From the NCBI GenBank assembly GCA_002454335.1, contig DKIP01000079.1:1-27002 (forward strand): 27,002 bases of DNA, read 5' to 3'. The DNA is from Cytophagaceae bacterium UBA6715 (GTDB taxonomy: Bacteria > Bacteroidota > Bacteroidia > Cytophagales > Spirosomataceae). A model generated the notes under the pieces. That model ran no database searches. It was not told the origin of the DNA and saw nothing but the letters and a program-made list of their open reading frames with translations. The translations under genes and the position numbers were made by a program. This document shows, piece after piece, positions 1-7,777 of the stretch. Within the stretch, counting starts at the first letter, position 1; each line of letters starts with the position of its first letter.

Positions 1-401
1 ATGACCACGACGTTTGGGCTGCAATCAAAACTTGGAAAGATGCAGATGATAAGATATTGTCGCTTTTATGCTCCCACTTTTTAAGTCGGAAATTGTTTAC
101 TTGTAAATTAGGTAGCCAACCGCTTCCGAAATCGAAACGTACTGAAATTTCAGAAGAAATTAAATCAACCTTGCAAATCAACGATGAAGAATTATCCTAT
201 TTTGTCATCGAAGGTTCCACGAGTAATTCCGCATATGTTCAAGGAGATAACACGATTAAAATCGTCGATAAACTAGGTCAAGTGGTCGAGCTAACGGAGG
301 CTTCTGACCTCCCAACGATACAAGCCTTGAGTAAGATTGTGAAAAAATACTATTTTTGTTGCCCAAAGAGCGTATATTTGCAAGGTGAATTGAACGCATA
401 A
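1..401 (+). CDS. HD-domain phosphohydrolase, C-terminal part (5' end outside window)
   Basis: The reading frame is open from the first bases of the window (codons begin at base 3, Asp-His-Asp-Val-Trp) and ends at the TAA at 399-401. An ATG at 57 is internal, so this is a truncated gene rather than a 114-residue protein. The visible part resembles the tail of the HD-superfamily phosphohydrolases (dGTPase/SAMHD1-like) that precede lpxD in many Bacteroidota. Shared features are the Asp-rich DVWAAIKTW stretch, a Ser-Arg-Lys-Leu-Phe segment, the ELSYFV...SNSAY block and the terminal KKYYFCCPK. The HD metal-binding motif itself lies upstream of the window, so the catalytic residues cannot be checked. 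The gene ends 25 nt before lpxD, and co-transcription with the lipid A genes is likely. The physiological substrate is unknown. Confidence 0.75.
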   Translation, partial: DHDVWAAIKTWKDADDKILSLLCSHFLSRKLFTCKLGSQPLPKSKRTEISEEIKSTLQINDEELSYFVIEGSTSNSAYVQGDNTIKIVDKLGQVVELTEASDLPTIQALSKIVKKYYFCCPKSVYLQGELNA

Positions 402-426
402 TCATTCTTAATTCCACATACCCTAT

Positions 427-1440
427 ATGAAGTTTACCGTTGACCAAATAGCGACCATGATTCAAGGAGCAGTAGAAGGCGACGGAACACAATTCATTAC
501 GGGTTTTGATAAAATTGAAGAAGGCAAATCAGGAAGTATTTCATTCCTTTCAAACCCCAAATACGAAGCATATATATACAATACTGACGCAACAGCTGTC
601 ATCGTATCAGCAGATTTAGTTTTAAAATCACCCGTTAAATCAACGCTTATCCGTGTCAAAGAGCCATATGTGGCTTTCACCATCTTGTTACAGAAGTACC
701 AAGAAATGATGTCGAAGCGCGAAACAGGTATTCAATTAAATGCGCATATTGCTGGTGGGGTCAAGATGGGGAAAGAGCCCTTTGTAGGCCATTTATCCTT
801 TATTGACGCACAATCAAGTATCGGTGATTACACGAGCATTCATAACCATGTCAGCATCGGAAAAAATGTACATATTGGCGACAATTGCATCATATATCCA
901 GGTGTAGTTATTTATAAGGATACAATTATTGGCAACAATGTGATTATCCATGCCAATGCGGTTATAGGTGCAGATGGTTTTGGCCATGCTCCACAAGCTG
1001 ATGGAACCTATAAAGCAATTCCACAGTTAGGAAATGTAGTCATTGAAGATGATGTAAGTATTGGAGCCAATGCCACAATTGATCGTGCAACCATGGGTTC
1101 TACGTTCATTCGCAAAGGAGTCAAATTAGATAATTTAGTACAAGTTGCCCACAATGTAGAGATTGGCGCCAATACTGCCATCGCAGCACAAACGGGGATA
1201 TCGGGATCTACAAAAATAGGTGAAAACTGCCTCATCGGCGGACAAGTTGGCATTGCTGGTCACCTCAGCATTGCACCCAAAACCATCATTACAGGACAAT
1301 CCGGCGTCACGAAATCTATCAAAACGCCAGGTCAAACTATGGGTGGTTTTCCTGCAACAAATAATGTTGACAATTTAAAACGTAGCGCATTAATCCGACA
1401 ATTACCGGAGCTATTTGAAAAGATTAATAAAATTAAATAA
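427..1440 (+). CDS. lpxD: UDP-3-O-(3-hydroxyacyl)glucosamine N-acyltransferase LpxD
   Basis: LpxD catalyses the third step of lipid A synthesis, moving a 3-hydroxyacyl chain from acyl carrier protein to the 2-amino group of UDP-3-O-acyl-glucosamine in the cytoplasm. The 337 residues match the usual length. An N-terminal uridine-binding domain covers about residues 1-100. A left-handed beta-helix of hexapeptide repeats (I-G-x-N-x type) covers about 105-295, and a C-terminal helix about 313-337. The catalytic histidine is visible in LVQVAHNVEIG (His242, equivalent to His239 of E. coli). The ATG at 427 begins the typical MKFTVDQIA N-terminus. It sits 25 nt after the HD-protein gene and 14 nt before lpxC-fabZ, so it is an operon member. 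Confidence 0.96.
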   Translation: MKFTVDQIATMIQGAVEGDGTQFITGFDKIEEGKSGSISFLSNPKYEAYIYNTDATAVIVSADLVLKSPVKSTLIRVKEPYVAFTILLQKYQEMMSKRETGIQLNAHIAGGVKMGKEPFVGHLSFIDAQSSIGDYTSIHNHVSIGKNVHIGDNCIIYPGVVIYKDTIIGNNVIIHANAVIGADGFGHAPQADGTYKAIPQLGNVVIEDDVSIGANATIDRATMGSTFIRKGVKLDNLVQVAHNVEIGANTAIAAQTGISGSTKIGENCLIGGQVGIAGHLSIAPKTIITGQSGVTKSIKTPGQTMGGFPATNNVDNLKRSALIRQLPELFEKINKIK

Positions 1441-1454
1441 GCGTACCCTTTCTT

Positions 1455-2849
1455 ATGAATAATAAGCAACATACGATTTCAAAATCTGTCACGCTTTCCG
1501 GAGTCGGTTTGCACACGGGCGTTGTAGCCAATATGACTTTTTTACCCGCTGCAGCCAATCACGGAATTAAATTTCAGCGTGTAGATTTACCGGGCCAACC
1601 GATCGCAGATGCGGACGTTGACTATGTCGTAGATACCTCACGCGGAACAACAATCGAGCACAATGGAGCTCGAATCAATACTGTAGAACACGTTTTAGCA
1701 GCTTTAGTAGGCCTTGAAATTGACAATATTCTTATCCAATTAGATGGGCCTGAACCTCCGATCATGGATGGTTCATCGATCAAATTCGTGGAAGCTTTGA
1801 AAGATGCAGAACCCATCGAACAAGAAGCACATCGTAAATTCTTTGAATTAACCGAAGAGGTTCGTTTCAAAGACTTAGAAAAAGGAATCGAATTAGCCGC
1901 TTTGCCACTAAATGATTACCGTATCGCCGTGATGGTGGATTATAACTCAAAATTCTTGTCGAGCCAACATGCCAACTTAAGTCATGTGTCTCAATTTGAG
2001 AAGGATTTCTCCATGTGTCGGACTTTCTGTTTCGTACATGAATTAGAAGCATTATACAAAGCGGGATTAATCAAAGGTGGTGATTTAAATAATGCCATCG
2101 TAATTGCTGATAAGGACTATTCTGAGTCTGAATTAGCACATTTATCTGAGGTTTTGGGTAAACCCAAAGTATCCATTTCCAAGGAAGTAGGTATCTTAAA
2201 CAATACGAATCTACACTTCAACAATGAAATGGCACGCCATAAATTGTTGGATGTTATGGGAGATTTGGCATTAGTTGGCCGACCAATCAAAGCGCAGATT
2301 TTAGCATCTCGGCCAGGTCATGCTTCAAATGTGGAATTGGCTAAAAAAATCAAGAAATTGATGTTGGAGACAGAGAAAAATAATGTCCCTGTTTACGACC
2401 CAAAACAACCTCCTATCTGCACGCACGAACGTATTTACGAATTATTACCACACCGGTATCCATTCCAAATGATTGATAAAATCATTTATTTGGATGATAA
2501 TTCCGTTGTTGGTGTCAAAAACGTGACCATGAACGAAAATTATTTCATGGGCCACTTCCCGAATAACCCGGTTATGCCTGGCGTTATGCAAGTAGAAGCG
2601 ATGGCTCAAACGGGTGGAATTCTCGTTTTAAGTTCAGTTCCTGATCCAGAAAATTATTGGCCTTATTTAGTAGGAATCGAAAATTGCCGCTTCCGTAAAA
2701 GTGTCATTCCAGGGGATACAGTTATTTTTAAATGTGAATTGACTGCACCAATTCGCCGGGGTATTGCCAAGATGATTGGTAAAGCTTATGTAGCGGGACA
2801 AGTAGTTTGTGAAGCTGAAATGACGGCTAGTTTAGTTAGAAAATCTTAG
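1455..2849 (+). CDS. lpxC-fabZ: Bifunctional LpxC deacetylase / FabZ 3-hydroxyacyl-ACP dehydratase
   Basis: This is a two-domain fusion of 464 residues. Residues 1 to about 310 are LpxC, the zinc deacetylase that commits UDP-3-O-acyl-GlcNAc to lipid A. Its ligands and catalytic residues are all visible: Glu78-His79 in NTVEHVLAAL, His262 and Asp266 in RHKLLDVMGD, and His289. Residues from about 318 to 464 are FabZ, the hot-dog-fold dehydratase of fatty acid elongation, with catalytic His367 in GHFPNNPVMPG and Glu381 in VEAMAQ. Both active sites look intact. The fusion is characteristic of Bacteroidota and places two enzymes that compete for the 3-hydroxyacyl-ACP pool on one chain. It is followed by lpxA after 10 nt. 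Confidence 0.97.
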   Translation: MNNKQHTISKSVTLSGVGLHTGVVANMTFLPAAANHGIKFQRVDLPGQPIADADVDYVVDTSRGTTIEHNGARINTVEHVLAALVGLEIDNILIQLDGPEPPIMDGSSIKFVEALKDAEPIEQEAHRKFFELTEEVRFKDLEKGIELAALPLNDYRIAVMVDYNSKFLSSQHANLSHVSQFEKDFSMCRTFCFVHELEALYKAGLIKGGDLNNAIVIADKDYSESELAHLSEVLGKPKVSISKEVGILNNTNLHFNNEMARHKLLDVMGDLALVGRPIKAQILASRPGHASNVELAKKIKKLMLETEKNNVPVYDPKQPPICTHERIYELLPHRYPFQMIDKIIYLDDNSVVGVKNVTMNENYFMGHFPNNPVMPGVMQVEAMAQTGGILVLSSVPDPENYWPYLVGIENCRFRKSVIPGDTVIFKCELTAPIRRGIAKMIGKAYVAGQVVCEAEMTASLVRKS

Positions 2850-2859
2850 GTATTTGATC

Positions 2860-3630
2860 ATGAGTCAACCACTTTCTGTAATACATCCTAATGCCAAAAT
2901 TGCTGCTAATGTCAGCATAGATCCTTTTTCAGTAATACATGAAGATGTAGAAATAGGTGAAGGTACATGGATTGGTTCCAACGTAACCATTTTTCCCGGT
3001 GCAAGAATCGGTAAAAATGTACGCATATTTCCAGGTGCTGTGATCTCCGCGGTTCCACAAGATTTAAAATTTGGGGGAGAAATCACAACTGCAGTAATTG
3101 GTGACAACACAACCATTCGCGAATGCGCAACGATTAATCGGGGTACGTCTGACAAACAAAAAACGGTTATCGGTAAAAATTGCCTGATCATGGCCTATGT
3201 TCACGTTGCACATGATTGCATCATCGGTGATAATTGTATTTTAGCAAATGCCGTTCAAATGGCAGGACATGTAACCGTAGGAGATTTTGCGATCATTGGC
3301 GGCTCTTCTGCCATCCATCAATTTGCATCGATTGGCCGCCATGTCATGATTTCTGGTGGCTCTTTAGTTCGCAAAGACGTCCCTCCTTTCACAAAAGCTG
3401 GTCGAGAACCATTAAGTTATGCTGGCATTAATTCAGTGGGCTTACGCCGTCGTGAATTTAATGATGCCCAAGTAGCTGAAATTCAAGACATCTACCGATA
3501 TGTATATTTAAAAGGCTTGAACAACCAAGAGGCCTTGAATCAAATCGAAACTCATATTCCTAAATCTGCGCATCGCGATGAAATCGTTGATTTTATTCGC
3601 CATTCAGAACGTGGAATCATGAAAGGATAA
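2860..3630 (+). CDS. lpxA: UDP-N-acetylglucosamine O-acyltransferase LpxA
   Basis: LpxA performs the first, reversible step of lipid A synthesis, transferring a 3-hydroxyacyl group from acyl carrier protein to the 3-OH of UDP-GlcNAc. I chose the ATG at 2860 (MSQPLSVIHPNAKI, 256 residues) over an in-frame TTG at 2854, because the protein then starts directly at the first beta-helix coil, as family members do. Hexapeptide repeats run over about residues 5-180, followed by the C-terminal helical domain. The catalytic histidine lies in VHVAHDC (His118, equivalent to E. coli His125). The IGGSSAIHQF block and the conserved LNSVGLRRR-like segment (here INSVGLRRREF) are present. The order lpxD, lpxC-fabZ, lpxA is the usual Bacteroidota arrangement. 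Confidence 0.96.
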   Translation: MSQPLSVIHPNAKIAANVSIDPFSVIHEDVEIGEGTWIGSNVTIFPGARIGKNVRIFPGAVISAVPQDLKFGGEITTAVIGDNTTIRECATINRGTSDKQKTVIGKNCLIMAYVHVAHDCIIGDNCILANAVQMAGHVTVGDFAIIGGSSAIHQFASIGRHVMISGGSLVRKDVPPFTKAGREPLSYAGINSVGLRRREFNDAQVAEIQDIYRYVYLKGLNNQEALNQIETHIPKSAHRDEIVDFIRHSERGIMKG

Positions 3631-3639
3631 AACAATCCC

Positions 3640-4242
3640 ATGAAGATCATTGCCACAGGTATTCACAAGAAATTCCGTCAAGAATGGGTCTTCAAAGCGC
3701 TATCCTACACGTTTGAATCCGGAAAATCCTATGCAATCATTGGCCAAAATGGTGCAGGTAAATCCACCCTATTAAAAACATTAGCTCAGTATAGCCTACC
3801 GAATAAAGGAAAGGTTGAATTTGAAGGGATAACAGAAGATGTCAACAAGCAAATCAGCTTCGCTGCTCCCTATTCCGAACTAATCGAAGAATTTACACTT
3901 CCTGAATTATTGAACTTCCTTGTTCAAATCAATTTTCTTGAGGCTCGATGGGATTTTAAAGCTTTCACATCCTTCATCGACCTACGACCATCCGAATCAA
4001 AATATATCAAAAATTTCTCATCTGGAATGCGTCAAAAAGTTAAGTTAGGAATTGCTCTAGCTGCCGACAGACCAATCCTTTGTTTAGATGAGCCTACCTC
4101 AAACCTAGATGAGACAGCAAAAAATTGGTTTTACAAGGCTTTAGATAGCCAACGCCATAAGTTGATTCTTATCGCTTCCAACGAACAAGCTGAAATTAAT
4201 TTATGTACGAATCAAATTGCTATTGCCGACTATAAAGTTTAA
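3640..4242 (+). CDS. Small ABC transporter ATP-binding protein (CcmA-like)
   Basis: A 200-residue stand-alone nucleotide-binding subunit. Visible motifs are Walker A GQNGAGKST (35-43), the signature FSSGM (126-130), Walker B ILCLDEP (146-152) and the D-loop SNLD. Two positions depart from the norm. The usual H-loop histidine is replaced, as the segment reads LILIASNEQAE with Asn181. The Q-loop region reads ISFAAPYSELIEEF, without the expected glutamine. The gene starts 9 nt after lpxA and ends the lpx operon, but no permease follows on this strand; the next gene is the convergent gldF. The partner and substrate are unknown. Its small size resembles heme-exporter CcmA proteins, but there is no ccmB nearby. 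Its stop codon shares the bases TTAA with the gldF stop. Confidence 0.85.
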   Translation: MKIIATGIHKKFRQEWVFKALSYTFESGKSYAIIGQNGAGKSTLLKTLAQYSLPNKGKVEFEGITEDVNKQISFAAPYSELIEEFTLPELLNFLVQINFLEARWDFKAFTSFIDLRPSESKYIKNFSSGMRQKVKLGIALAADRPILCLDEPTSNLDETAKNWFYKALDSQRHKLILIASNEQAEINLCTNQIAIADYKV

Positions 4243-4934
4243 GCGAATTTCAAATCCAATCGCAAGCGAATCAAACCGATTAAAACCGAGCAAATTCCTA
4301 CGAAATATAGGGCACTACTGCCATCAATGACACCCTTACTCATTTGTTGGTAATGCGCATACACCGACCAAGTTTCCATCGCTGAAATTTCCTGGAGACC
4401 TTGCCAACAAGCAAAATTAAGGACTAAACCGAGTACAAAGGCCAAGGATTGTTTAGAAACTAGCGCAGAAGCTAAAGTTGACAAACAAATAAAGACCGCA
4501 CAAAGTAATACTAATGCGGTATAGGAGCCTATAATCAAGGAAGCATCATAATTACCCTCTGGGCTTCCGAGCTCCCCAATCGAATAGACGAAAATCCCCG
4601 TGGGAATCAATATGACCAAAACTAGCAAAAAAGTACCCAACAATTTACCAAATACGATTGAATTCATGGAAACCGGCAAGGTTCTTAATAAATCAAACGT
4701 GCGCATTTCAAACTCTTCTGCAAAAGCGCGCATGCAAATTGCCGGAATAAAAAAAAGAAAAAACCAAGGACTTAAATCGAAAAAAACCTGCATCTCAGCA
4801 AAACCATAATCTAAAATATTGCCGTCCAACCACCATAAATATATCCCCATCAGGACATAAAAAGTCGTCATAATTCCTAAACCTAACAAGGAACTAAAAA
4901 ACTGACTGAGGTCTTTACGGATGATTGCCCACAT
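4239..4934 (-). CDS. gldF: Gliding-motility-type ABC transporter permease GldF
   Basis: A 231-residue ABC-2 type integral membrane protein. The N-terminus (MWAIIRKDLSQFFSSLLG), the NILDYGFAEMQVFFDLSPWFFLFFIPAICMR segment (about 39-69) and the following cytoplasmic FAEEFEMRTFDLLRTLPVS (71-89) are typical of GldF. About six hydrophobic helices are seen, near 18-36, 54-70, 97-118, 133-158, 163-181 and 207-222. In gliding Bacteroidota, GldF works with the ATPase GldA and with GldG, a partner normally encoded directly downstream. Here no gldG follows, since the gene runs straight into the convergent ABC ATPase gene and shares its stop bases. It lies 3 nt after a DUF4199 gene and is the last gene of that unit. 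The family match is strong; a role in gliding in this organism is inferred. Confidence 0.82.
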   Translation of the reverse strand: MWAIIRKDLSQFFSSLLGLGIMTTFYVLMGIYLWWLDGNILDYGFAEMQVFFDLSPWFFLFFIPAICMRAFAEEFEMRTFDLLRTLPVSMNSIVFGKLLGTFLLVLVILIPTGIFVYSIGELGSPEGNYDASLIIGSYTALVLLCAVFICLSTLASALVSKQSLAFVLGLVLNFACWQGLQEISAMETWSVYAHYQQMSKGVIDGSSALYFVGICSVLIGLIRLRLDLKFA

Positions 4935-4937
4935 ATA

Positions 4938-5477
4938 CTATTCGTCGAACATCGGCTTTTCACGCTTCATGATGCCTGAAACAATAAGACCTAAAAAAAA
5001 GAGAAAAATAACGGTAAAAAAAACAATGGTAATAAACTGAACACCAGGACCCAGCATCATATTGGTAATTTTTTCAGCATCTTGAATCTGACTTTCAGTC
5101 AAGCCTTGGTCTTCTAGGCGCTGGCGCGCCAAATCCATTTGCTTTTGTATAACCGCATCATCAATAAAATTGATATATATGTAATTAAAACCGCCAGCAA
5201 CAATTCCCCAAATAGCACCCAACAAAGTCGAACTACCCAGTCCTTCTCCGTAGGTTAAAAATCCAGCCTGTTGAGCTCTAACTTCTTTTAATGCAAAAAA
5301 CAAAATACTCACATTAACCAAGAATGTCACTAAAAATGAAACCCAACCTAAGGTTTCGGAAAAGTCTTCCGCGAGACCCGAATATTGTGTAATAACTGAC
5401 ACGATAAAGCTAATTAAGCCACCAATAATCGCCCATTTAATAAGTATTAAACTCTTTGAGGTTGTATTCGTTTCCAT
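4938..5477 (-). CDS. DUF4199 family membrane protein
   Basis: A 179-residue membrane protein with four hydrophobic helices at about 11-30, 44-63, 80-103 and 147-170. The QAGFLTYGEGLGSSTLLGAIWGIVAGGFNYIYINFID block (about 71-106) is the recognisable core of DUF4199, a family common in Bacteroidota. A charged, probably soluble stretch (QKQMDLARQRLEDQGLTESQIQDAEK, about 111-136) sits between helices three and four. The C-terminus is short and charged. The biochemical role is unknown. It lies 2 nt after a second, more divergent protein of the same general design, suggesting tandem duplication, and 3 nt before gldF. Confidence 0.8.
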   Translation of the reverse strand: METNTTSKSLILIKWAIIGGLISFIVSVITQYSGLAEDFSETLGWVSFLVTFLVNVSILFFALKEVRAQQAGFLTYGEGLGSSTLLGAIWGIVAGGFNYIYINFIDDAVIQKQMDLARQRLEDQGLTESQIQDAEKITNMMLGPGVQFITIVFFTVIFLFFLGLIVSGIMKREKPMFDE

Positions 5478-5479
5478 AT

Positions 5480-5998
5480 TTATTGCTTATAATAAAGTGA
5501 AATTAACAAATTTGGTAAAAACGCAAGAAACAGCTTTTGGCTAAATTCATCTCGCGCAATGCTAAATGCATTGATACCTTGAATGCCTTGCATCAGTTGG
5601 AAATAATACTCCTTACCCTCCTGCTTGATGATCACATCCTTATATTGACCTAATTCATTCACGCTAATTCGAATGTAATCTTGTAGTACATTCAAACCGG
5701 TGGCAGATTCATAAAAATAATATAGTGCAAAGGCTCCAATTAACGCTGTCATCAACACAAAAATATATTGATACAGAAATAATTTCAAAAAGTGAACCGA
5801 AGCACCTCGATTAACTCCTACCCAGTTTTTAGCCAAATAGACTTGAGCAAATAAAACAATAACAAAAGAAGGTGCCTTTTTACCTGCCAAAGGGATAATG
5901 CCGTTTACATTTAATATATAACAATAAACACCCATCAATAACACACAGACTAAACTCACACCAATCAAGCGGGGCCAAATGCCTTTTAACTCATTCAT
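5480..5998 (-). CDS. Small membrane protein, probably a divergent DUF4199 relative
   Basis: A 172-residue protein with four predicted membrane helices, near 9-28, 43-56, 70-94 and 152-169. Between helices three and four lies a polar segment (about residues 96-142) whose position and length match the polar insert of the neighbouring DUF4199 protein. The HFLKLFLYQYIFVLMTALIGAFALYYFYESA stretch sits where the DUF4199 core motif would be, but the residues are poorly conserved. The first codon overlaps the stop of the dihydroorotase-like gene by 4 nt (ATGA), so translation is probably coupled. The assignment rests on layout and weak similarity. No function can be given. Confidence 0.55.
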   Translation of the reverse strand: MNELKGIWPRLIGVSLVCVLLMGVYCYILNVNGIIPLAGKKAPSFVIVLFAQVYLAKNWVGVNRGASVHFLKLFLYQYIFVLMTALIGAFALYYFYESATGLNVLQDYIRISVNELGQYKDVIIKQEGKEYYFQLMQGIQGINAFSIARDEFSQKLFLAFLPNLLISLYYKQ

Positions 5999-7284
5999 CG
6001 TTGATACAAAATTTCATCTCCTTTAATCACATGGCTAATCTGCGTTGAAAATGTCTCCCCAAGGAAACAAGAATTCTTCGATTTGCTTACTATATCAGAT
6101 TCTTGGTATACATGCTTACCTCCTTGCTCAAACAACACCGCTTTCACAAGAGAACCTACCTCAATTGTAGGTAATTGAATTCCTAATAAGGCAGCCGGTT
6201 TTTGCGTGATATAATCCAAGTAATTAACCAACCCCCGTTTTTCCGCCGCATCGACAAAAGCAGCTAACAACGTTTCAAGACCAATACTACCAAAATCTGC
6301 ATGATCAAATTCCAAGGCTTTTGATTCAAATTCTACCGGATGGTGATCGGAAACCACCGCATCAATTGTACCTGCAGCTAAGCCCTTCCACAAAGCCTCC
6401 AAATCCGAGGTCGCACGGAAAGGGGGAAACACTTTCTTATTCGTATCAAAATCAGCAATGGCATCTTCTGTGAAAACCAGTTGGTGCACAGCCACATCAG
6501 CTGTCACGGGTAATCCTTCCGCTTTGGAGGCTTGAATCAACGCTACACCCGCTGCTGTCGATATACATGAGAAATGCAAGCGGAAATCAGCATGCGCTAA
6601 TCCGAATGCATTCGCACGCACATAACGTAACAAATCCAAATCTCGTTGGATACTCATGCTTTCACTCAAAACAGGGATTCCTTTTAAACCTAATAAGGTA
6701 CTTTGTAATCCTTCGTGAATCTGACCATAGAGGGATAAGGCCTCCGTGTCTGGCCGACTAACAATCGTCACAGGCAAGGTTTGCAAATATTGAAGGCTTT
6801 TAGACATCAAATCCACAGCTTGCAAAGAACCCGCACCATGACCAAACCATGTAGCCCCAGCACGATGTAAATCAAATAAATCAGTAAAATTCTCCCCTTT
6901 ATTATCCACGCTCAAAGGAGCCATCGGATAATAAGAAATGGCATCTGATTTTTGGCTAATAAACCGTATCGCATCAGCTTGTTGGGGCACCGGCGAACCG
7001 GTAGGCAATAACAACATATCCAAAACGCCTCCTTTTAAGGCTGCTTGACGGAGACTGTCCCAATCCTCTCGATGCTCACCACCAGGTAACGTATTGTGAA
7101 CACGAAGATCAACGACAGAAGGACTCAAATGTAATTGATTTCCCGAGATGATAACATCGGCTTTTTCATCAATGGATGAAGCGATTTGAATCCAGTGGCC
7201 ATTTTCCGCCAACAAATCCATCGTCATCCCAGCAAAGCTGGAGCGAGAGTCTGATACTAAAACTGATTTAAATAAAATCCGCAT
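5995..7284 (-). CDS. Dihydroorotase-like amidohydrolase, probably non-catalytic (PyrC' type)
   Basis: This 429-residue protein aligns along its length with type I dihydroorotases, the third enzyme of pyrimidine synthesis, but most metal ligands are replaced. The HxH motif reads DLRVHNTLPGG (Arg61, His63). The MPNT block reads LPTG (94-97). The HAED-like block is SRPD (176-179). The second-histidine segment reads LHFSCIST with Cys240. The final aspartate survives in VSDHHP (Asp313). This resembles the catalytically dead dihydroorotase homologues found in several bacteria, some of which support aspartate transcarbamoylase assembly. A different, active dihydroorotase should then exist elsewhere in the genome. 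It heads the unit that ends in gldF and overlaps the next gene by 4 nt. Family membership is firm; loss of activity is inferred. Confidence 0.82.
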   Translation of the reverse strand: MRILFKSVLVSDSRSSFAGMTMDLLAENGHWIQIASSIDEKADVIISGNQLHLSPSVVDLRVHNTLPGGEHREDWDSLRQAALKGGVLDMLLLPTGSPVPQQADAIRFISQKSDAISYYPMAPLSVDNKGENFTDLFDLHRAGATWFGHGAGSLQAVDLMSKSLQYLQTLPVTIVSRPDTEALSLYGQIHEGLQSTLLGLKGIPVLSESMSIQRDLDLLRYVRANAFGLAHADFRLHFSCISTAAGVALIQASKAEGLPVTADVAVHQLVFTEDAIADFDTNKKVFPPFRATSDLEALWKGLAAGTIDAVVSDHHPVEFESKALEFDHADFGSIGLETLLAAFVDAAEKRGLVNYLDYITQKPAALLGIQLPTIEVGSLVKAVLFEQGGKHVYQESDIVSKSKNSCFLGETFSTQISHVIKGDEILYQR

Positions 7285-7298
7285 GATTGATATAAGCT

Positions 7299-7325
7299 AA
7301 AAAAAAACCCTGAAATCAGGGTTTT
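7299..7325 (-). terminator. Rho-independent terminator of gcvH
   Basis: A perfect inverted repeat lies at 7304-7325: AAAACCCTGA, a two-base centre, then TCAGGGTTTT. On the minus strand it follows the gcvH stop (7331) by 5 nt and runs into a tract of about nine T. It separates gcvH from the downstream dihydroorotase-like gene. Confidence 0.85.
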
Positions 7326-7330
7326 AAAAA

Positions 7331-7711
7331 TCAATGTCCAACAAATGCTTGATAGGTAGTAACATCCATCAATTGATCAATGTCGCCCAAATCACTTGGT
7401 TTCATTTTCACAACCCAACCTTCACCAAATGGATCCGAGTTAACTAATTCCGGGCTGTTATTTAAATTCGTATTAAATTCAATAATTTCTCCTGCTACAG
7501 GTAAAAACAAATCAGATACGGTTTTCACAGCTTCTACTGTTCCAAACACGGCATCTTGTGCAATGGTCTTCCCTACCGTTTCCACCTCAACAAAGATAAT
7601 ATCACCTAATTCACTTTGTGCGAAATCTGTAATTCCTACAATCGCCACATCACCCTCAATTTTAATCCACTCATGTTCTTTCGTATACTTTAAATCTGCT
7701 GGGAAATTCAT
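7331..7711 (-). CDS. gcvH: Glycine cleavage system H protein
   Basis: GcvH carries the lipoyl arm that shuttles the aminomethyl group between the P, T and L proteins of glycine cleavage. I prefer the ATG at 7711 (MNFPADLKYTKEHEW, 126 residues) to an upstream in-frame TTG at 7735. The shorter protein has the usual length and N-terminus, and the TTG falls inside a candidate promoter element. The lipoylated lysine is Lys63 in GTVEAVKTVSDLFLP. The NNSPELVNSDPFGEGW block and the terminal helix are complete. No gcvT or gcvP is nearby. A position just after sprA is common in Bacteroidota. Confidence 0.95.
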   Translation of the reverse strand: MNFPADLKYTKEHEWIKIEGDVAIVGITDFAQSELGDIIFVEVETVGKTIAQDAVFGTVEAVKTVSDLFLPVAGEIIEFNTNLNNSPELVNSDPFGEGWVVKMKPSDLGDIDQLMDVTTYQAFVGH

Positions 7712-7732
7712 ATGTTCGTATTTTTTTGCTTG

Positions 7733-7764
7733 CAAAGGTCATTAAATTCAGGCTTGATTGCAAA
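7733..7764 (-). promoter_or_regulatory. Candidate sigma-70 promoter of gcvH
   Basis: On the minus strand a TTTG (7764-7761) is followed after 20 nt by GACCTTTG (7740-7733). This resembles the Bacteroidota pattern TTTG, about 19-21 nt, TAnnTTTG, with one mismatch in the TA pair. It would start transcription a few bases before the ATG at 7711 and let gcvH be expressed separately from sprA. Confidence 0.45.
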
Positions 7765-7777
7765 AATTTTACCGGAA

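Noticed and set aside
57..401. Independent 114-residue gene starting at the ATG at 57
   Set aside because: The same frame is open to the start of the window and the upstream residues fit the HD-protein family, so this is a truncated gene.
7380..7745. 121-codon plus-strand reading frame opposite gcvH
   Set aside because: It lies wholly antisense to a well-supported gcvH gene, has no recognisable protein features, and is explained by codon bias of the opposite strand.
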